From the NCBI GenBank assembly GCA_034440615.1, contig JAOTOM010003997.1, forward strand, positions 62,001 through 126,000: a stretch of 64,000 nt of DNA, read 5' to 3'. Of this stretch, positions 10,008 to 21,334 are shown one piece after another. The notes under the pieces were generated by a model that was given only the letters and a program-made list of their open reading frames with translations, did not search any database and was not told where the DNA came from. The DNA is from Ashinkailepas kermadecensis (Eukaryota; Arthropoda; Thecostraca; Neolepadidae). The translations under genes were made by a program, and so were the position numbers. Each line of letters starts with the position of its first letter. Positions within the stretch are counted from its first letter, which is position 1.

Positions 10008-12616
10008 ATCTGCTGCATAACAGTTTGACCATAAATTAGCCATGATATATGGCATCATACTTCCCATGCTATTTAGAATAGTGAGTTATATTTTGTGTAC
10101 AAACATCAGGACATTAGAAATGTTAATTAACGTTACACACATCAGTTCCTAACAAGTGTCAGCAATATATTTCCTTCATGTGCTTTGAACATGATTCAAG
10201 AAAGCAGTCATCGATTTTAAACTTGCAAAAAGAGTGCGCCGCCTGGCATTTTGAGTGCTATTTGAGTGAATTTGCTGTCTTGTTAGTGAACTGATCACTT
10301 ATTGAGATATAAGTACTTTAACTTTAACTTCCATCATGAAAATTTGTCATTTTCAAATACATGAGAAATCATCAAAATAACTTTTTGTCCACAAACCGGT
10401 GTATGCATTTCTATGAATTTCTCATATTTATTAACACAAATGATGTAGATCTGATCTGCAAATTTATAACTCAGAAAATGTTATCAGCACAGGATTCCAT
10501 TCCTGAAAATATAGTACTTTCAACATGTTATTGTTCTTTGTGAAGCAATACGTGCAATGCTCTCATGCAGCATGCAGATGGAGGTTCGTCACGTGCACCA
10601 GGTAGCACAAAAAGAGATATTATTGCAGTCTAAGGTAACCACAAGACAGGTTTTACACCCATTTTACCTCCACGAATCATTCAAAGGAGCTAGGTTTTGC
10701 CTAGTTGCGTTAGGCTAGGCTTTTGTTGTAAGTTAGTAAATAAAAAAAGTCTTCAAAAACGGTTCAAGCTAGATTAGGTTATGTTAGACTTTTTAAGTTG
10801 AAAATGTTTGAGAACAAATTTTTTTTGGGGGGGGGGAAATTGGGCATACAAATAATAATTTCTTGCATGGAAGTCTAGGCTAGGTTAGGTTAGGTTATGT
10901 TACATGTTTTTTTTACCTGAACATTATTTTTCATCCTATATTACTCAAATCCAGGCCCCCTTTTCCATGTTATTTTTCCTCACAATTGAAAAGTGTGCAT
11001 CTGCAGAGGAAAAGAGCGGTTACACCATGTTCAACACATTAACAAACACTGCATTAAAAAAATAAATTCAAAGAAGTGAGAGAGTACCATGAGCTGACAA
11101 AATTACCCAAAAAGCCAGGTATTATCACAGTTTAAGGTAACCACAAGACAAGTTTTACACACATTTTACCTCCATGAAGCATACAAAGGGGTTAGGTTTG
11201 TCAGGTTAGGTTAAGCTTTTGTTGTAAGTTATAAAAAAAATCATTTGTTGGTAAATAATTTTTGTTAATTATTTTTCTTTAAAAAAATAATAAACGGTTC
11301 AGGCTAGCTTAGGTTAGATTTTTTAAGTTGAAAATATTTGAGAAAATGCCTCGAAAACTTAAATTAAAAACAATTAATTTCTTGTATGGGAAGTTGAACT
11401 ATGTTAGGTAAGGTTATCATACATCTTGAACATTACTTGCATGCTATATTTCCTTACTCCACACCCTTTTTTTTGGTGTTATTTTTTACTCCCAATTGAA
11501 AGGCATGCATTTGCAGAAGAAAGGACATTACATTTGTGCTTTTATGTGTTTTATTAATATTTTTTTATTTAAATTTCCAATGCAATGTTTATGAATGTCA
11601 CTAAGCTGATGGCACTACTCAGTTTCTGTGCAAATGCTTGTGGTTGTGAGCAGGTTGTGATCAAAATAACAATAAAAATGGGTTTGGAGTTAGTAACATA
11701 ACAATTAAAAGAAATACATTACAAATTCAACATAACCTAACGTAACCTAGCCTAACCTGATCTTGGAGAAAACAACTACAAAAGCAAGATTGGAAAAATA
11801 TATAGCAATTTATTTTCTGGAAATTTTGCAAATGAAAAAACCTAACCCAACCTAATCTAACCAGAATTATTGTGCTTTAAGGTGGTAACTAGGCAAGTTA
11901 TTACACATTTGCCTCCATAAAGCAAACAAATGGGCTATGTTTGGTGATGTTAGATTAGTTTAAGTGAGTTCGACATTTTTTGCAAAAATTGTTCCAAAAT
12001 TTAAAAGAAATAGATCTTTTTTCTTTAAAAGCAGCTTATGTTAGATTAAGTTAAGCTGGGTTACATTTTTTAATTGTAAAAAAAAATACATTGCTTGAAA
12101 TTTTTACGACTTGATGTTTTGGTTTGGTTTTTCTCCAAGGGGAGGTTAAGCTAGGTTAGGTTAGGTTATGTTGCATTTTTTATTTTTAAAAAAATACTTT
12201 ACCCTATGTCACCTAATTCAAAGCTTTTTGTTGGTGTTATTTTGCTCACAACCTGAAATGTAGGCATTTGTATAGAACATGAGTGGTCCCATCATCTGAG
12301 TCACATTCATAAACATTGCATTGAAATGATACATTCCACGAATTCATAAAACACCTTAAAACACAAATTTACCAAAATGAGCAGTAACATCATGTTCATC
12401 ACCTTCCTAAACATTGCATGGAAAAAAAATTAATCAGAAATTACCTTAAGCTGTAAATTTACCAAAAGGTGTGCCAACCCCTGGACGGAAATGCAACACT
12501 AGGTGCCCCAATCCTGGGCAGAAAGGGCACTAAGAGCAGTGGAATGAAAATATTAATTAAAGTAAACTAAAAACAGCTCTTCTTGAAGACAAACGTGGTA
12601 GTTACGTGATATTAAC

Positions 12617-13003
12617 ATGGAAACCCTGAGCACAAATCAGAAAAAAGCATGGACTAGACTTTTTCAAGCTTACCTGCCAACTTCTTCAACTACTGTTCCT
12701 TTGGGAATTAAATATCAGCAAGCTATTTATTCACTATTTAAAATCACACCAATCCGCAGATGCATCAGAATGTGCGAAGTACAAAAACGAATCAATACGA
12801 CATCACATGAGATTGGCCTCCGGATTAAACACTGCGCGCAATTGCACCACAAATGTCTTGCCTCCGTCACATTTGTCACTGTAACCTCAAATTTAGACTT
12901 TAGGCGCTGGAATTTCTGTAACTGGAATTTTTTCTTTGGATGTTACGATTTTGGATGTTCTGAGGAACGCCCATCACGATTTGTGACATTTAATACGCGC
13001 TAG
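12617..13003 (+). CDS. Unassigned 128-codon open frame, doubtful
   Basis: I do not recognise this product. It opens with ATG, ends 15 bp before the inner TIR copy at 13018, and has no visible signal peptide, membrane segment or domain. The C-terminal third is rich in Phe, Trp and Cys. It lies in AT-rich repeat territory inside the hAT-like element, so a chance open frame is more likely than a gene. Confidence 0.12.
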   Translation: METLSTNQKKAWTRLFQAYLPTSSTTVPLGIKYQQAIYSLFKITPIRRCIRMCEVQKRINTTSHEIGLRIKHCAQLHHKCLASVTFVTVTSNLDFRRWNFCNWNFFFGCYDFGCSEERPSRFVTFNTR

Positions 13004-13017
13004 TGTCTATCGATACA

Positions 13018-13032
13018 AATCGACACCCCTGC
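13018..13032 (+). repeat. Internal copy of the hAT-like right terminus
   Basis: AAATCGACACCCCTG, a perfect reverse complement of the left TIR at 7721-7735. The flanking eight bases (CTTTGGAG) do not match the left target-site duplication, so it does not pair with 7721 as a simple element. Confidence 0.7.
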
Positions 13033-13830
13033 TTTGGAGAAAAAATAGAAACAAAAATTAAACAATATATATTCTGAAAATTTTCTAAATTGAACAACCG
13101 AACCCAACTTACCCGAACCTAATGTCAGCTGCTTTTGAAGGAAAATTTCCGATTTTATTTTATTTTTGAAAATGATAGAACAATTTTTCCAAGGAAAACA
13201 ACTAAACTAGCCTAACCTAGCCAAATCGGTATTACTGTGCTTTAAGGTGGTAACAAGACAAGTTTGTACACACATTTTCCTCCATATAGCAATCAAATGG
13301 GTTAGGTTTGGTTAAGTTAGGTTAGTTTAGGTTTTTTAAGTTGGAAAACTTTTTGTTAAAAATTCCAAAAAAGCTTCCCCAAAAAATAGCAAATTATTTG
13401 GTAACCTTGCGGTCTAGGGTGTTCTTTTTTTCCTTTAAAAAAAAAATGCAGAATACCATGTTGATGAAGGTGACTAAGATGATGGACCCACTTATTTTCT
13501 GTGCTTACTTTTCAGATTGTGAGCAAAATAATGCCAAAAAGGCTTTGAGTTCGGTAACATAGCATAAACATAAATGTTTTTTTTAGTGCAACAAAACCTA
13601 ACCTAGCCTACCCTAACCTATCTTTTGAGAACGAAAATTAAACTAAATTAAAATGTCACTTAATTTATTTTCTGAAAATTGTCAACCTTAAAAAGGAAAC
13701 CTAACCGAGCCTAACCTAACTTAAGCTGATTTTGAATAAAAAATTATATTTTGTTGTGAACATGGTTGTAAATTTTTTCGGAAACGTTTGGGTATTATTG
13801 TGCTTTAAGGTGGGAACAAGAAAAGTTGTA

Positions 13831-13890
13831 TGGGCGCTGTATGACCAACGCAGTCAATGCGGCCGTAAACCCAAATAACCAACCAACCAA
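13831..13890 (+). mobile_element. Short LINE 3'-end stub with (AACC)n tail
   Basis: TGGGCGCTGTATGACCAACG, then ACCCAAATAACCAACCAACC. It matches the end of the RNase-H LINE (TGGGCGCTAAATAATCTCGC, 945-964) and the 47-bp stub. It interrupts a copy of the GGTTAGG-family module. No clear target-site duplication was found. Confidence 0.6.
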
Positions 13891-14216
13891 CCCAGAAAGA
13901 TGTAAGCTGTACTTCCACAGTGGAGGAAATTCCAGCTATTTTGTTTGTTTTTGCACACAATTTTACATTTTTCAGCAAAAGGTGGATAGTCAGTCCACTA
14001 TATAACCCAAATCTGTTTTTTTTTTCATTACAAAATGTGCTGGTTAACATCAACTACATTTTCTATGTACCTAGCATGGTGTTTTCCTTCTTTTTTCCTT
14101 CAACTTTTTTATCAGCATAAAAATAGCATATGTTATTGGGGAGGCCCAAATCAACATTGGGGGGGGCAAGATTGGTGATCAACATTGGTGGGGCCCTGGC
14201 CCCCACAAAAGGATAC

Positions 14217-14231
14217 AAATCGACGCCTCTG
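14217..14231 (+). repeat. Right terminal inverted repeat
   Basis: AAATCGACGCCTCTG, 13 of 15 bases matching the complement of 7721-7735. It is followed at once by CATGCACA. Confidence 0.75.
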
Positions 14232-14239
14232 CATGCACA
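14232..14239 (+). repeat. Right target-site duplication CATGCACA
   Basis: Identical to 7713-7720. Confidence 0.7.
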
Positions 14240-14397
14240 AGCACACAAACCTGCCTATGCCCACACATGAAACATGTACACCTACACATATTTCACATAC
14301 ATAGACACATGTGTACTCACATATCTATACAAATATACATACATACACATATACTAACATGCACATACATAAACATACACACATGCACACATTTTGC
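14232..14397. repeat. CA/CATA-rich simple sequence
   Basis: Imperfect CACA, CATA and TACA runs. It lies just past the 3' end of the minus-strand LINE, so it may include that element's microsatellite-like tail. The same CA-rich character left of 7720 fits one original tract split by the hAT-like insertion. Confidence 0.75.
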
Positions 14398-14400
14398 AGT

Positions 14401-15959
14401 GTGCAAATGATCAAGGTTAATTTTGATCACCAGTTCATTTGTGATATATGAGCTAATGAAATGAACTCTGATAACTTTTTTTATATCTTGTTTCTTAATA
14501 GGCACATGATTGCAGGAAGGAAATTTTGTACCAATGATACTGTTCCAAGTTCTTGGTGCTATAAATGGTATGGAATGAAGTCTATAGGATTTCGATGAAA
14601 AAGGTATATGGAAATGTTCAACGTGCCTTAAATTACTTGGTGATGAGTACTGGAACATATTCTTTATAGTGATTGGTAATGTTTGATTTAAAAATCTGTG
14701 AAGTAGTAATATGCTCTGTTCATGCACAATATGAGGGAACTTCAGAATGTTATATTTCACAAACAATTCATTTGTAGGGTATGTATAGTGCTGTTTATCT
14801 ATGATTCTTAAAGCCCTTTTTTGTATTTTAACAATTCTGTCTAATCGTGTTGGAAAATTGTTTCCCCATATTATAGCACAATAATTTAAATAGGGAAGAA
14901 TCAAAGTATTATATAAGTATTTTAAGTCACGACTTGTGATAAAGTATTTTGCTCTTCCAATTATTCCTAGATTTCTGCTAGTTTTTGCAGCAACATATGC
15001 TATGTGATACTTCCATGTTAATTTTTCATCAACTATTACACCAAGATATTTGATTTGCTGTTTCCTATGAACCTTTTGAGAATGTATTCCTATGTTTAAG
15101 TCAGCACTAGGCATACTGGAATAAATTTGGTAATTTGTTTTCTTGACATTCAATGATAATCTATTAGCTTGAAACCATTCAGTTATTCCGGTAACGATGG
15201 CATTTACTTTAATTTGTAGTTCCTTTCTATTTGTAGCTTTTATCATGACAGCAGCATCATCAGCAAATAAGTAAAATGTTTCATCCAAAGAATTTCCCAA
15301 ATCATTAATGTATATAAGGAAGAGTAATGGACCAAGTATGGAGCCCTGTTGAACTCCCATTGTGATGCACTCTGCATCAGAGATTATATCATCGATTTTT
15401 GTTTGCTGATAACGATCTTTTAAGTATGAATGTAATATAATGAGTAGAGTTCCTGAGATTCAAATATGTTGGATGTTTTTTAGTAGAATGTCCATGCTCA
15501 CAGTATCAAAGGCTTTTTTCAAGTCAATATAGAGACCACAAGTAAGTTCTTTCTTTTCCAAAGATTTTGTAATTTCATCATAAATGTAAGCAATTGGCAT
15601 GTAGGTGCTATGTTTTTTTTTCTAAATCCAAATTGGAGTGTACTGAGTATATTATTCAGTTCCAGATAAGACATGAGATAAGAATATACCATCTTTTCAA
15701 GGATTTTTGAAAATACTGGTAGCATAGAAATTGGCCTATAATTTGTGATTTTGTTCAGTTCTCCTGCCTAAAATATGGGGATAATTATGGCTTGTTTTAG
15801 TTGTTTAGGAAAAACTCCACTTCTCAGACAGAGGTTAAAGAAGTGGGTGATTTGCTTCAGGATAATTTTGTAAGTCAGTAAGAGAGTTTTTGTACTATTG
15901 CCATCGGCCCATCCTCCAACAGGGTTCAGTGACTTTATAATTGTTTCAACTTGGATTTC
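14401..15959 (-). pseudogene. LINE ORF2, reverse transcriptase half (stops and frameshift)
   Basis: Seen in order: GVFPKQLKQAIIIPIF, NYRPISMLPVFSKILEK, LQFGFRKK, IDLKKAFDTV (first catalytic Asp, about 15523-15525), GVQQGSILGPLLFLIYINDL, and FADDA (catalytic Asp pair, about 15256-15264). The usual FADD(T/A) box is intact, but the gene is broken three times: a TAG just after IIPIF (15768-15770), a frameshift in a poly-A run near 15610-15625, and a stop near 15460-15462. The frame formally runs into CA-rich tail sequence to 14317. No RNase H follows, which separates it from the LINE at position 1. Confidence 0.9.
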
Positions 15960-17430
15960 ATTAGTGCACATGTCTTGTTCCCAAACAGCATAGTCATGCC
16001 CTGCAATGTATTCAATTGGATCTTTGTTAGAAGCAGTAGTTTTCTTTTCGAATTTGCTGCCGATGGTTGAAAAGAAATTATTAAAGACATTACGAATTCG
16101 TTCTTCTTGATATTCATTATCTTCTTCATCTAACATGGATTCTGGGAATTTTTGTTTTGTTTTGTGTTTATTTATCAGCTCATGCAATATTTCCCAAGTT
16201 TTCTTACCATTTGATTTACTACAGTGAAGGGCATTTGAATAGTGTAGCTTCTTTGCTTCTCTGATTATCTTGATGAGGATGTTCCTGAATTGTTTGTATT
16301 GAACTTCATTATGTGGATTTGGATTTTTAATAAACTTCTTATATAGTCTGTTTTTTCGATTTATGGAACATAATATGCCAGAGCTAATCCAAGCTTTCAT
16401 GGGTGTTTTCCTCCTGCTTGGGATAATTTTCTTTGTAATAATCTGCATGCCATCATTGTATGCTGAGAGCAAATCACTGCATGCTATGTTTGGATCATTG
16501 TGTTGATGGAAATTATTCAATCTGAAGGCTAAATAGTCATTTAAGACATGGATTTGATTGTAATCAAGTATTTCTTTTGGATAATTTGACTTCTTTTGTT
16601 TTGCCTGGGCAGTTAATGTTACAAACACTGGAAAATGATCCGAAAGGTCTTCTATCAGTATACCTGATGAGGAAATGCATAAAAAATCATTTATGAAGAT
16701 ATTGTCCAATAAAGAACTAGTATTTTTTACCCGAGTAGCATTTGTGATTGAGGGCAGAAAACTATATGACAATAGTTGGTTTGAGAATCTCTCCACATTT
16801 CTGTCATTTTGTATATTTAGAAGATTGTAGTTGAAATCTCCTGTTATAATTGTAAGCTTCCTCTCATTCTCTATCATTTGTAGCATTTGTTCAGTGCTTT
16901 CAAGAAAATTATTGTGGGGGAAAGTTGGGGGACGATAAATCTGGCAAATAATTATTGATCTAGTACTATTTTGAGACTCAAGTTTTATTTCAACAGCAGC
17001 AGCTTCATCAAGTTGATCTACAATATCTTTTCTTTCTCTTGATTCCAAACTATTGTGTATGTAAATTGCAGACCCTCCCCTCCTTCTCCATGCCTTCGAC
17101 TTGCTGCATGCATTTTGTAATTGCTCATTTTGAAGAGCTTTTCTGTATCTTTGCTAAGCCATGTTTCTGATAAACATACAGCTGACCAGTTGATTCCTGT
17201 TCTAGCTAAGAAGTTTTCGAATTCATCAAATTTGTTCTTGACAGACCTAACATTTAAGTGTATTATAGAAAACCCCCTGTGCACATCTGCTCTAATCTTG
17301 TTTGGAAATACATAATCACATTGTCTTAGGGTGTTTTCACATTCAGAAAATTCATCTCCCAGTCCCTGTTTTAAATAGTTGAGAAAACTGGCCTGCCCTT
17401 GATGTATGTCTCCGGTCGCTGTAATATTTC
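15960..17430 (-). pseudogene. LINE ORF2, endonuclease half (frameshifted)
   Basis: The endonuclease nicks target DNA to prime reverse transcription. Seen in order: IIHLNVRSVKNKFDEF, SETWL (catalytic Glu region), ITGDFNYNLL (Asp/Asn), LLDNIFIN and LSDHFPVF (catalytic His). A frameshift near 17018-17048 separates the first block from the rest. The region after the endonuclease (about 15960-16560) links to the reverse transcriptase and has no named domain. The start codon cannot be chosen with confidence because the frame stays open upstream of 17284 with no clear ATG. Confidence 0.85.
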
Positions 17431-17440
17431 TTAAATGCAG

Positions 17441-17875
17441 ACCTTACCTTGACTAGTTTTCTGTTTAACCTAAATAAACTAGTTCCGATACCAGTATATT
17501 CCTTGTTGCCTTTTTCTGATTGGGACCCAGATTAGGGTGTCACGAGAGAAAAAGAAAAGAAAGAAAGAAAAATACATGTAAATCAATGTGTTTTTGCAGT
17601 ATATACATTTGTATTTAGGTATTCATTTCATTTCAGTTACGTACCGAGTCACATATGTTTTCAGAATGAATTTTTTTCAAACACTTAAACATTCAACAAT
17701 CATTTTTCATTTTTGTCGCCATCTGGTTCAGCACACGGTTCTGTTCAGCATTGGGGGTGGCTTGTAAATAAAAAGCATCTAAGTAAAATGGGTAATGGCT
17801 ATGCGTTTTAATATAGCTATTAGGAAGTGATTTGAAAAGCAAAATGAAGTGGTGTTATTCTTTTAATTTTTGTAT
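17441..17875. other. No gene recognised
   Basis: AT-leaning sequence upstream of the LINE, including a short AAAGAAAGAAAG tract near 17553. It could contain the LINE's ORF1 remnants or 5' UTR, but I cannot show that. Confidence 0.35.
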
Positions 17876-17877
17876 TT

Positions 17878-17955
17878 ATATTTTTTATATATATATTTTA
17901 TATATATATTATATATATATATATTTTTTATGTATATATATATATATTTTATATA

Positions 17956-18016
<61 letters not shown>

Positions 18017-18110
18017 TTTTATATTTAATAAAATATATATTTTTATATATATATATTTTATTATCTTATATATATTTATTATATAAAATAAAATTAAAAT
18101 AAAATTATCT
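17878..18110. repeat. (TA)n-rich microsatellite with TTTTA interruptions
   Basis: Long TATATA runs, the longest at about 17964-18012, broken by TTTT and TGTA. The Tyr/Ile open frame through it is meaningless. Confidence 0.95.
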
Positions 18111-19690
18111 GATTACAATGCTGAGTAATTGTTTTGAGGTTATCTGATTGCAAAGCTGAATAATCTAATATATCTTGCAGTTTTACACATGGTTGTTACA
18201 CATGCGCAATATTTGTAAGCGAAAAGGAGTTTCATTGATGGAGTCTTCCAAGGTCGTATACAGGAGCGCTGTTTATACTCATTCATAGCCGTGATTGATT
18301 GGCTGAGTAGTAAATTAGGCAGTCCCTAGGTATTGATACTAAATGTCCTGTTTAATTGTATGGTATCTAAGCGTGATTTAATGAATGATTTCCCGCCTAG
18401 GTAGTTGGGTAAGTGTCCACCTGATAAGGCTAAGATGTATTGGTATAAGTGAGCTTGCTATTGATGATGACTTAATATGTAATATTTCTGGTCACCCAGG
18501 TACTTACCTAGGTCGGTAGGTGGTTGGTACATACTCAGGCATCTTCATCATGGAAGTATGGTAGAATGTATGCAATAAGATTGTAATGTGATGACAGAAT
18601 AGATGCTGGAATAGGATAATGATAAGTATAAGTAGGTAGGTAGGTAGGTAAGGAGGTACTCACCTATCTAGTTGCATGATAAGAAATCCAGCCTACAGTC
18701 AACAGAACAAGGGTCCGAAGGTGGATCTGCATCCAGGTGAACATGGATGCCACTGCATACATGGATGTAAATAGGTATGCACATTCACACAGATGCACAT
18801 ACATATACATACATGCATACACACACACATACTCACACACATCCATACTCATGAGCACAGGAATCAATCCCAGTTAATAAATGCGCATGTGCTATACTCA
18901 TTTTGTTTTTCGCATGCAAATGATGATGTGTGGACCACTCAATAGTGCAGCATTCAAAAGTAGACTATAACATGTCAATACAATGAGGATGCACGCTGAA
19001 GGACCTCTGCATGGTAGATGATTGTATTGTTTGCAAGGATTATTTGTATATGTATTTGGGATTTGAACCTCTAGCCCTTTCGATCCCCACCCTAGCCCAC
19101 ATTTAAGCCTGGAAACATGTGTTATTCACGCAATAATTGTATCATTAAATTCAGTCATCACTCCCTTTTCATCACTCAGTGGCTCAACATTTCACCCGTG
19201 GTGCTAAATCGTGCTGGAACTCATTGCCAGAAGATTTGGGTACTTAATACGTTTATTTTCAAATTTAACGTCATTTTACCATTATTTTGAACAGGCGCTG
19301 TTGACGATCGTATATGAAGCACAATCATGGAAACGTTTCAACAGTTCGTTAACTTTGCATTAATACCTCAGGCCCGACAAGTAGAATGGAGTAACAGAGT
19401 ATGGAGAGCGGCAACACCACTCGGTGGGGAACAATTAGGGAAGGGACGGAGGAGAGACAAGCCGGCCGGAAGTATACTTGACCAACAGGAACCCGCGCCG
19501 CTTGCGACGCTATCCGAGAAGAATTGCGACACGGTCCTCAATCCTTCAGCAGGACGTGTTTGCCGTGCTCTTCTGCCCATCATCTGTCACTCTTGGTGGT
19601 GTAATAACATCGGTTGAGAGACGAGCGGCTGGTGAGAACTGGTCCCCTGGCGACGCCGCACTGACGCATCAGGACACCGCCAACAGTGGT
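18111..19690. other. No gene recognised; minor simple repeats
   Basis: Holds a (GTAG)n/(TAGG)n tract at about 18630-18650 and CA/CATA-rich sequence at 18775-18845. There is no credible coding frame or RNA gene. Confidence 0.45.
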
Positions 19691-19699
19691 GCTCTGGGG

Positions 19700-20103
19700 G
19701 CAGGGCCACGAGCTGCCCAGGGCAGTGGCGACAGGACCACACGCTACCCAGGGCAGTGGCGACAAGGCCATGAGCTGCCCAGGGCAGTGGCGACAAGACC
19801 ATGAGCTGCCCAGGGCAGTGGCGACAGGACCACCAGATGCCCAGGGCAGTGGCGACAGAACCACAAGCTGTCCAGGGCAGTGGCGACAGGACCACGAGCT
19901 GCCCAGGGCAGTGGCGACAGGACCACGAGCTGCCCAGGGCAGTGGCGACAGGACCACGAGCTGCCCAGGGCAATGACGACAGGACCACGAGCTGCCCAGG
20001 GCAGTGGCGACAGGACCACCAGATGCCCAGGGCAGTGGCGACAGGACCACAAGCTGCCCAGGGCAGTGGTGACATGGCCACAAGCTGCCCAGGGCAGTGG
20101 CGC
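19700..20103. repeat. Minisatellite, 31-bp unit
   Basis: About 13 copies with tag GGCAGTGGCGACAGGACCAC, for example starts at 19878 and 19909. Variation is mainly AGATGCC versus GAGCTGCC. It is open in several frames on both strands. Confidence 0.95.
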
Positions 20104-20730
20104 GAGTAGCCGAGTGACTGAAATCTCCGAGCCTGAGAATGGTCACACGACCGACAGGCAGGCGTTGCCACGTCGCGTAAGCAACACCCCACGTAAGACG
20201 GGCGACACGCCGACACGACAGCACGGTCGACATGTGGTGAATGAGTGGCCTCGACCCGAGACCGCCTGATAGACGAGCTCTCGAGTGGCCGAGGTATCGC
20301 AAGGCCGAGGTATCGCAGGGCAGGGCTGTCTCGCACGGCTCGGCTTCAGACCGAGCCTCGTGAAGCGGGATACCTGATGAGACGGGAGACACGGTGAGTA
20401 AGCGCCGCGCAGGCGTGTCGGCTCTGATGAGGTCCGAGAAACAGACGGCGTTGTTGCATTCCACGCGGCGGTAGGCCATCACTGGGAATTGGCACCGCGT
20501 CAGTTCACCTCTTAGTGCACATGACAGCCCACTCAGAGTGTGTTTGATCAGTGCGATTGCTGTCAGTTAAGCGGTGGTGGTCCGGTAGGCATGGGTGGCC
20601 AATTAAGTGGGTGGGCAGCGTCTGTACTCGCTGTTACAAACGGCGCCCGTCTGTGAACAGCGTGGCCACATTTCTCCGCTGGCAGAAGCTGGATCGGTGC
20701 ACCAGCTCGACAGCTACTCCTCTAGGAGCT
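20104..20730. other. CpG-rich spacer; no gene recognised
   Basis: Mixed sequence with an open minus-strand frame continuing out of the 31-bp array. No domain is recognisable. Confidence 0.4.
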
Positions 20731-20734
20731 GTGC

Positions 20735-21205
20735 TTGTGTGTGAGTGTCTGGGAGTGCTTGAGTGTCCGGGAGTGTGTGTTTGGGAGTGTTCTGAGTGTC
20801 AGGGAGTGTCTGGAGTTTCCGGGAGTGTCTCAGTGTCCGGGAGTGTCTTGAGTTTCCGGGAGTGTGAGTGTCCGGGAGTGTTTTGAGTGTCCGGGAGTAT
20901 CTGAGCGTCTGGGAGTGTGAGTGTCTGTGGGTGTGAGTGTCTGGGGCGTGAGTGTCCGGGAGTACCTGAGTGTTCGGGAGTGTCTGGAGTATCCGGGAGT
21001 ATCTGAGTGTCTGAGAGTGTGAGTGTCCGGGAGTGTCTTGAGCGTATGGGAGTGTGAGTACAGGAGTGTGAGTGTACACACTCATGTACGGGTACAGGAG
21101 TGTACGGTAGTGTGAGTGTGCTCACACCCGTACAAGAGTGTGAGTGTACGGGAGTGTCTGAGTGTCTGGGAGTGTTGGAATGTCCGGGAGCGTCTGAGTG
21201 TCCGT
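20735..21205. repeat. Degenerate minisatellite of GAGTGTCCGGGAGTGTCT type
   Basis: Irregular 9-18-bp units (GAGTGTC(C/T)GGGAGTGT) over about 470 bp, with a modified centre at 21056-21120 built on GTACAGGAGTGTGAGTG. Copies vary in length, so no single period fits. Confidence 0.9.
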
Positions 21206-21334
21206 CAGGAGCTGGATTGGTGCATCACCTCGACAGCTGCTCCTCTGGCCGCTGTACTGGCGTGTCTGGTAAGCGTTTGCCCAGCTGTCGCTGGTGGTCG
21301 CCGGTGCCGCTGGCAAGGTCGCCATGGCTGAGGG

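Larger units (their letters stand above)
10610..13820. repeat. GGTTAGG-rich repeat family, several copies in both orientations
   Basis: A module containing CTTTAAGGTGGTAACAAGAC, then TTTTACCTCCAT, then GGTTAGGTTAGGTT recurs at about 10620, 11130, 11870, 13230 and 13800. A second module with TGTTATTTTGCTCACAA and GCATTTGCA appears forward at about 10960, 11480 and 12230, and in reverse complement at about 11620 and 13490, where the tracts read CCTAACC. The tracts are TTAGG-type, but they belong to a dispersed repeat rather than a telomere array. Copies are diverged. No transposase is visible. The interval also contains two open frames of 73-128 codons that I cannot assign. Confidence 0.7.
7721..14231. 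mobile_element. hAT-like DNA transposon, 6.5 kb, apparently non-autonomous
   Basis: The termini are CAGGGGTGTCGATTT (7721-7735) and AAATCGACGCCTCTG (14217-14231), inverted repeats matching at 13 of 15 positions. Both sides are flanked directly by CATGCACA (7713-7720 and 14232-14239). Subterminal sequence on both ends carries GGGGCC-type blocks and G or C homopolymers. I find no hAT transposase inside. The interior holds a decayed minisatellite, a LINE stub and a GGTTAGG-rich repeat family. The TIR plus 8-bp duplication is seen directly. The hAT assignment follows from known superfamily rules. Non-autonomy is inferred from the missing transposase. A perfect copy of the right-end motif at 13018-13032 suggests nesting or an internal deletion derivative. 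Confidence 0.72.
14400..17440 (-). mobile_element. Decayed non-LTR retrotransposon, Jockey/CR1 group
   Basis: An almost full-length but broken ORF2 read right to left: apurinic-like endonuclease, then reverse transcriptase, then a C-terminal region without RNase H. The reading frame can be followed upstream of 17284 to about 17430. An overlapping minus-strand frame at about 17370-17470 rich in Lys and Arg could be the end of ORF1 (inference). The 3' end runs into CA/CATA simple sequence, as in CR1/L2-type LINEs. Clade is uncertain. Confidence 0.88.

Noticed and set aside
10870..12180. Interstitial telomere (TTAGG)n
   Set aside because: Runs are only two to three units and always sit at a fixed place in a dispersed repeat.
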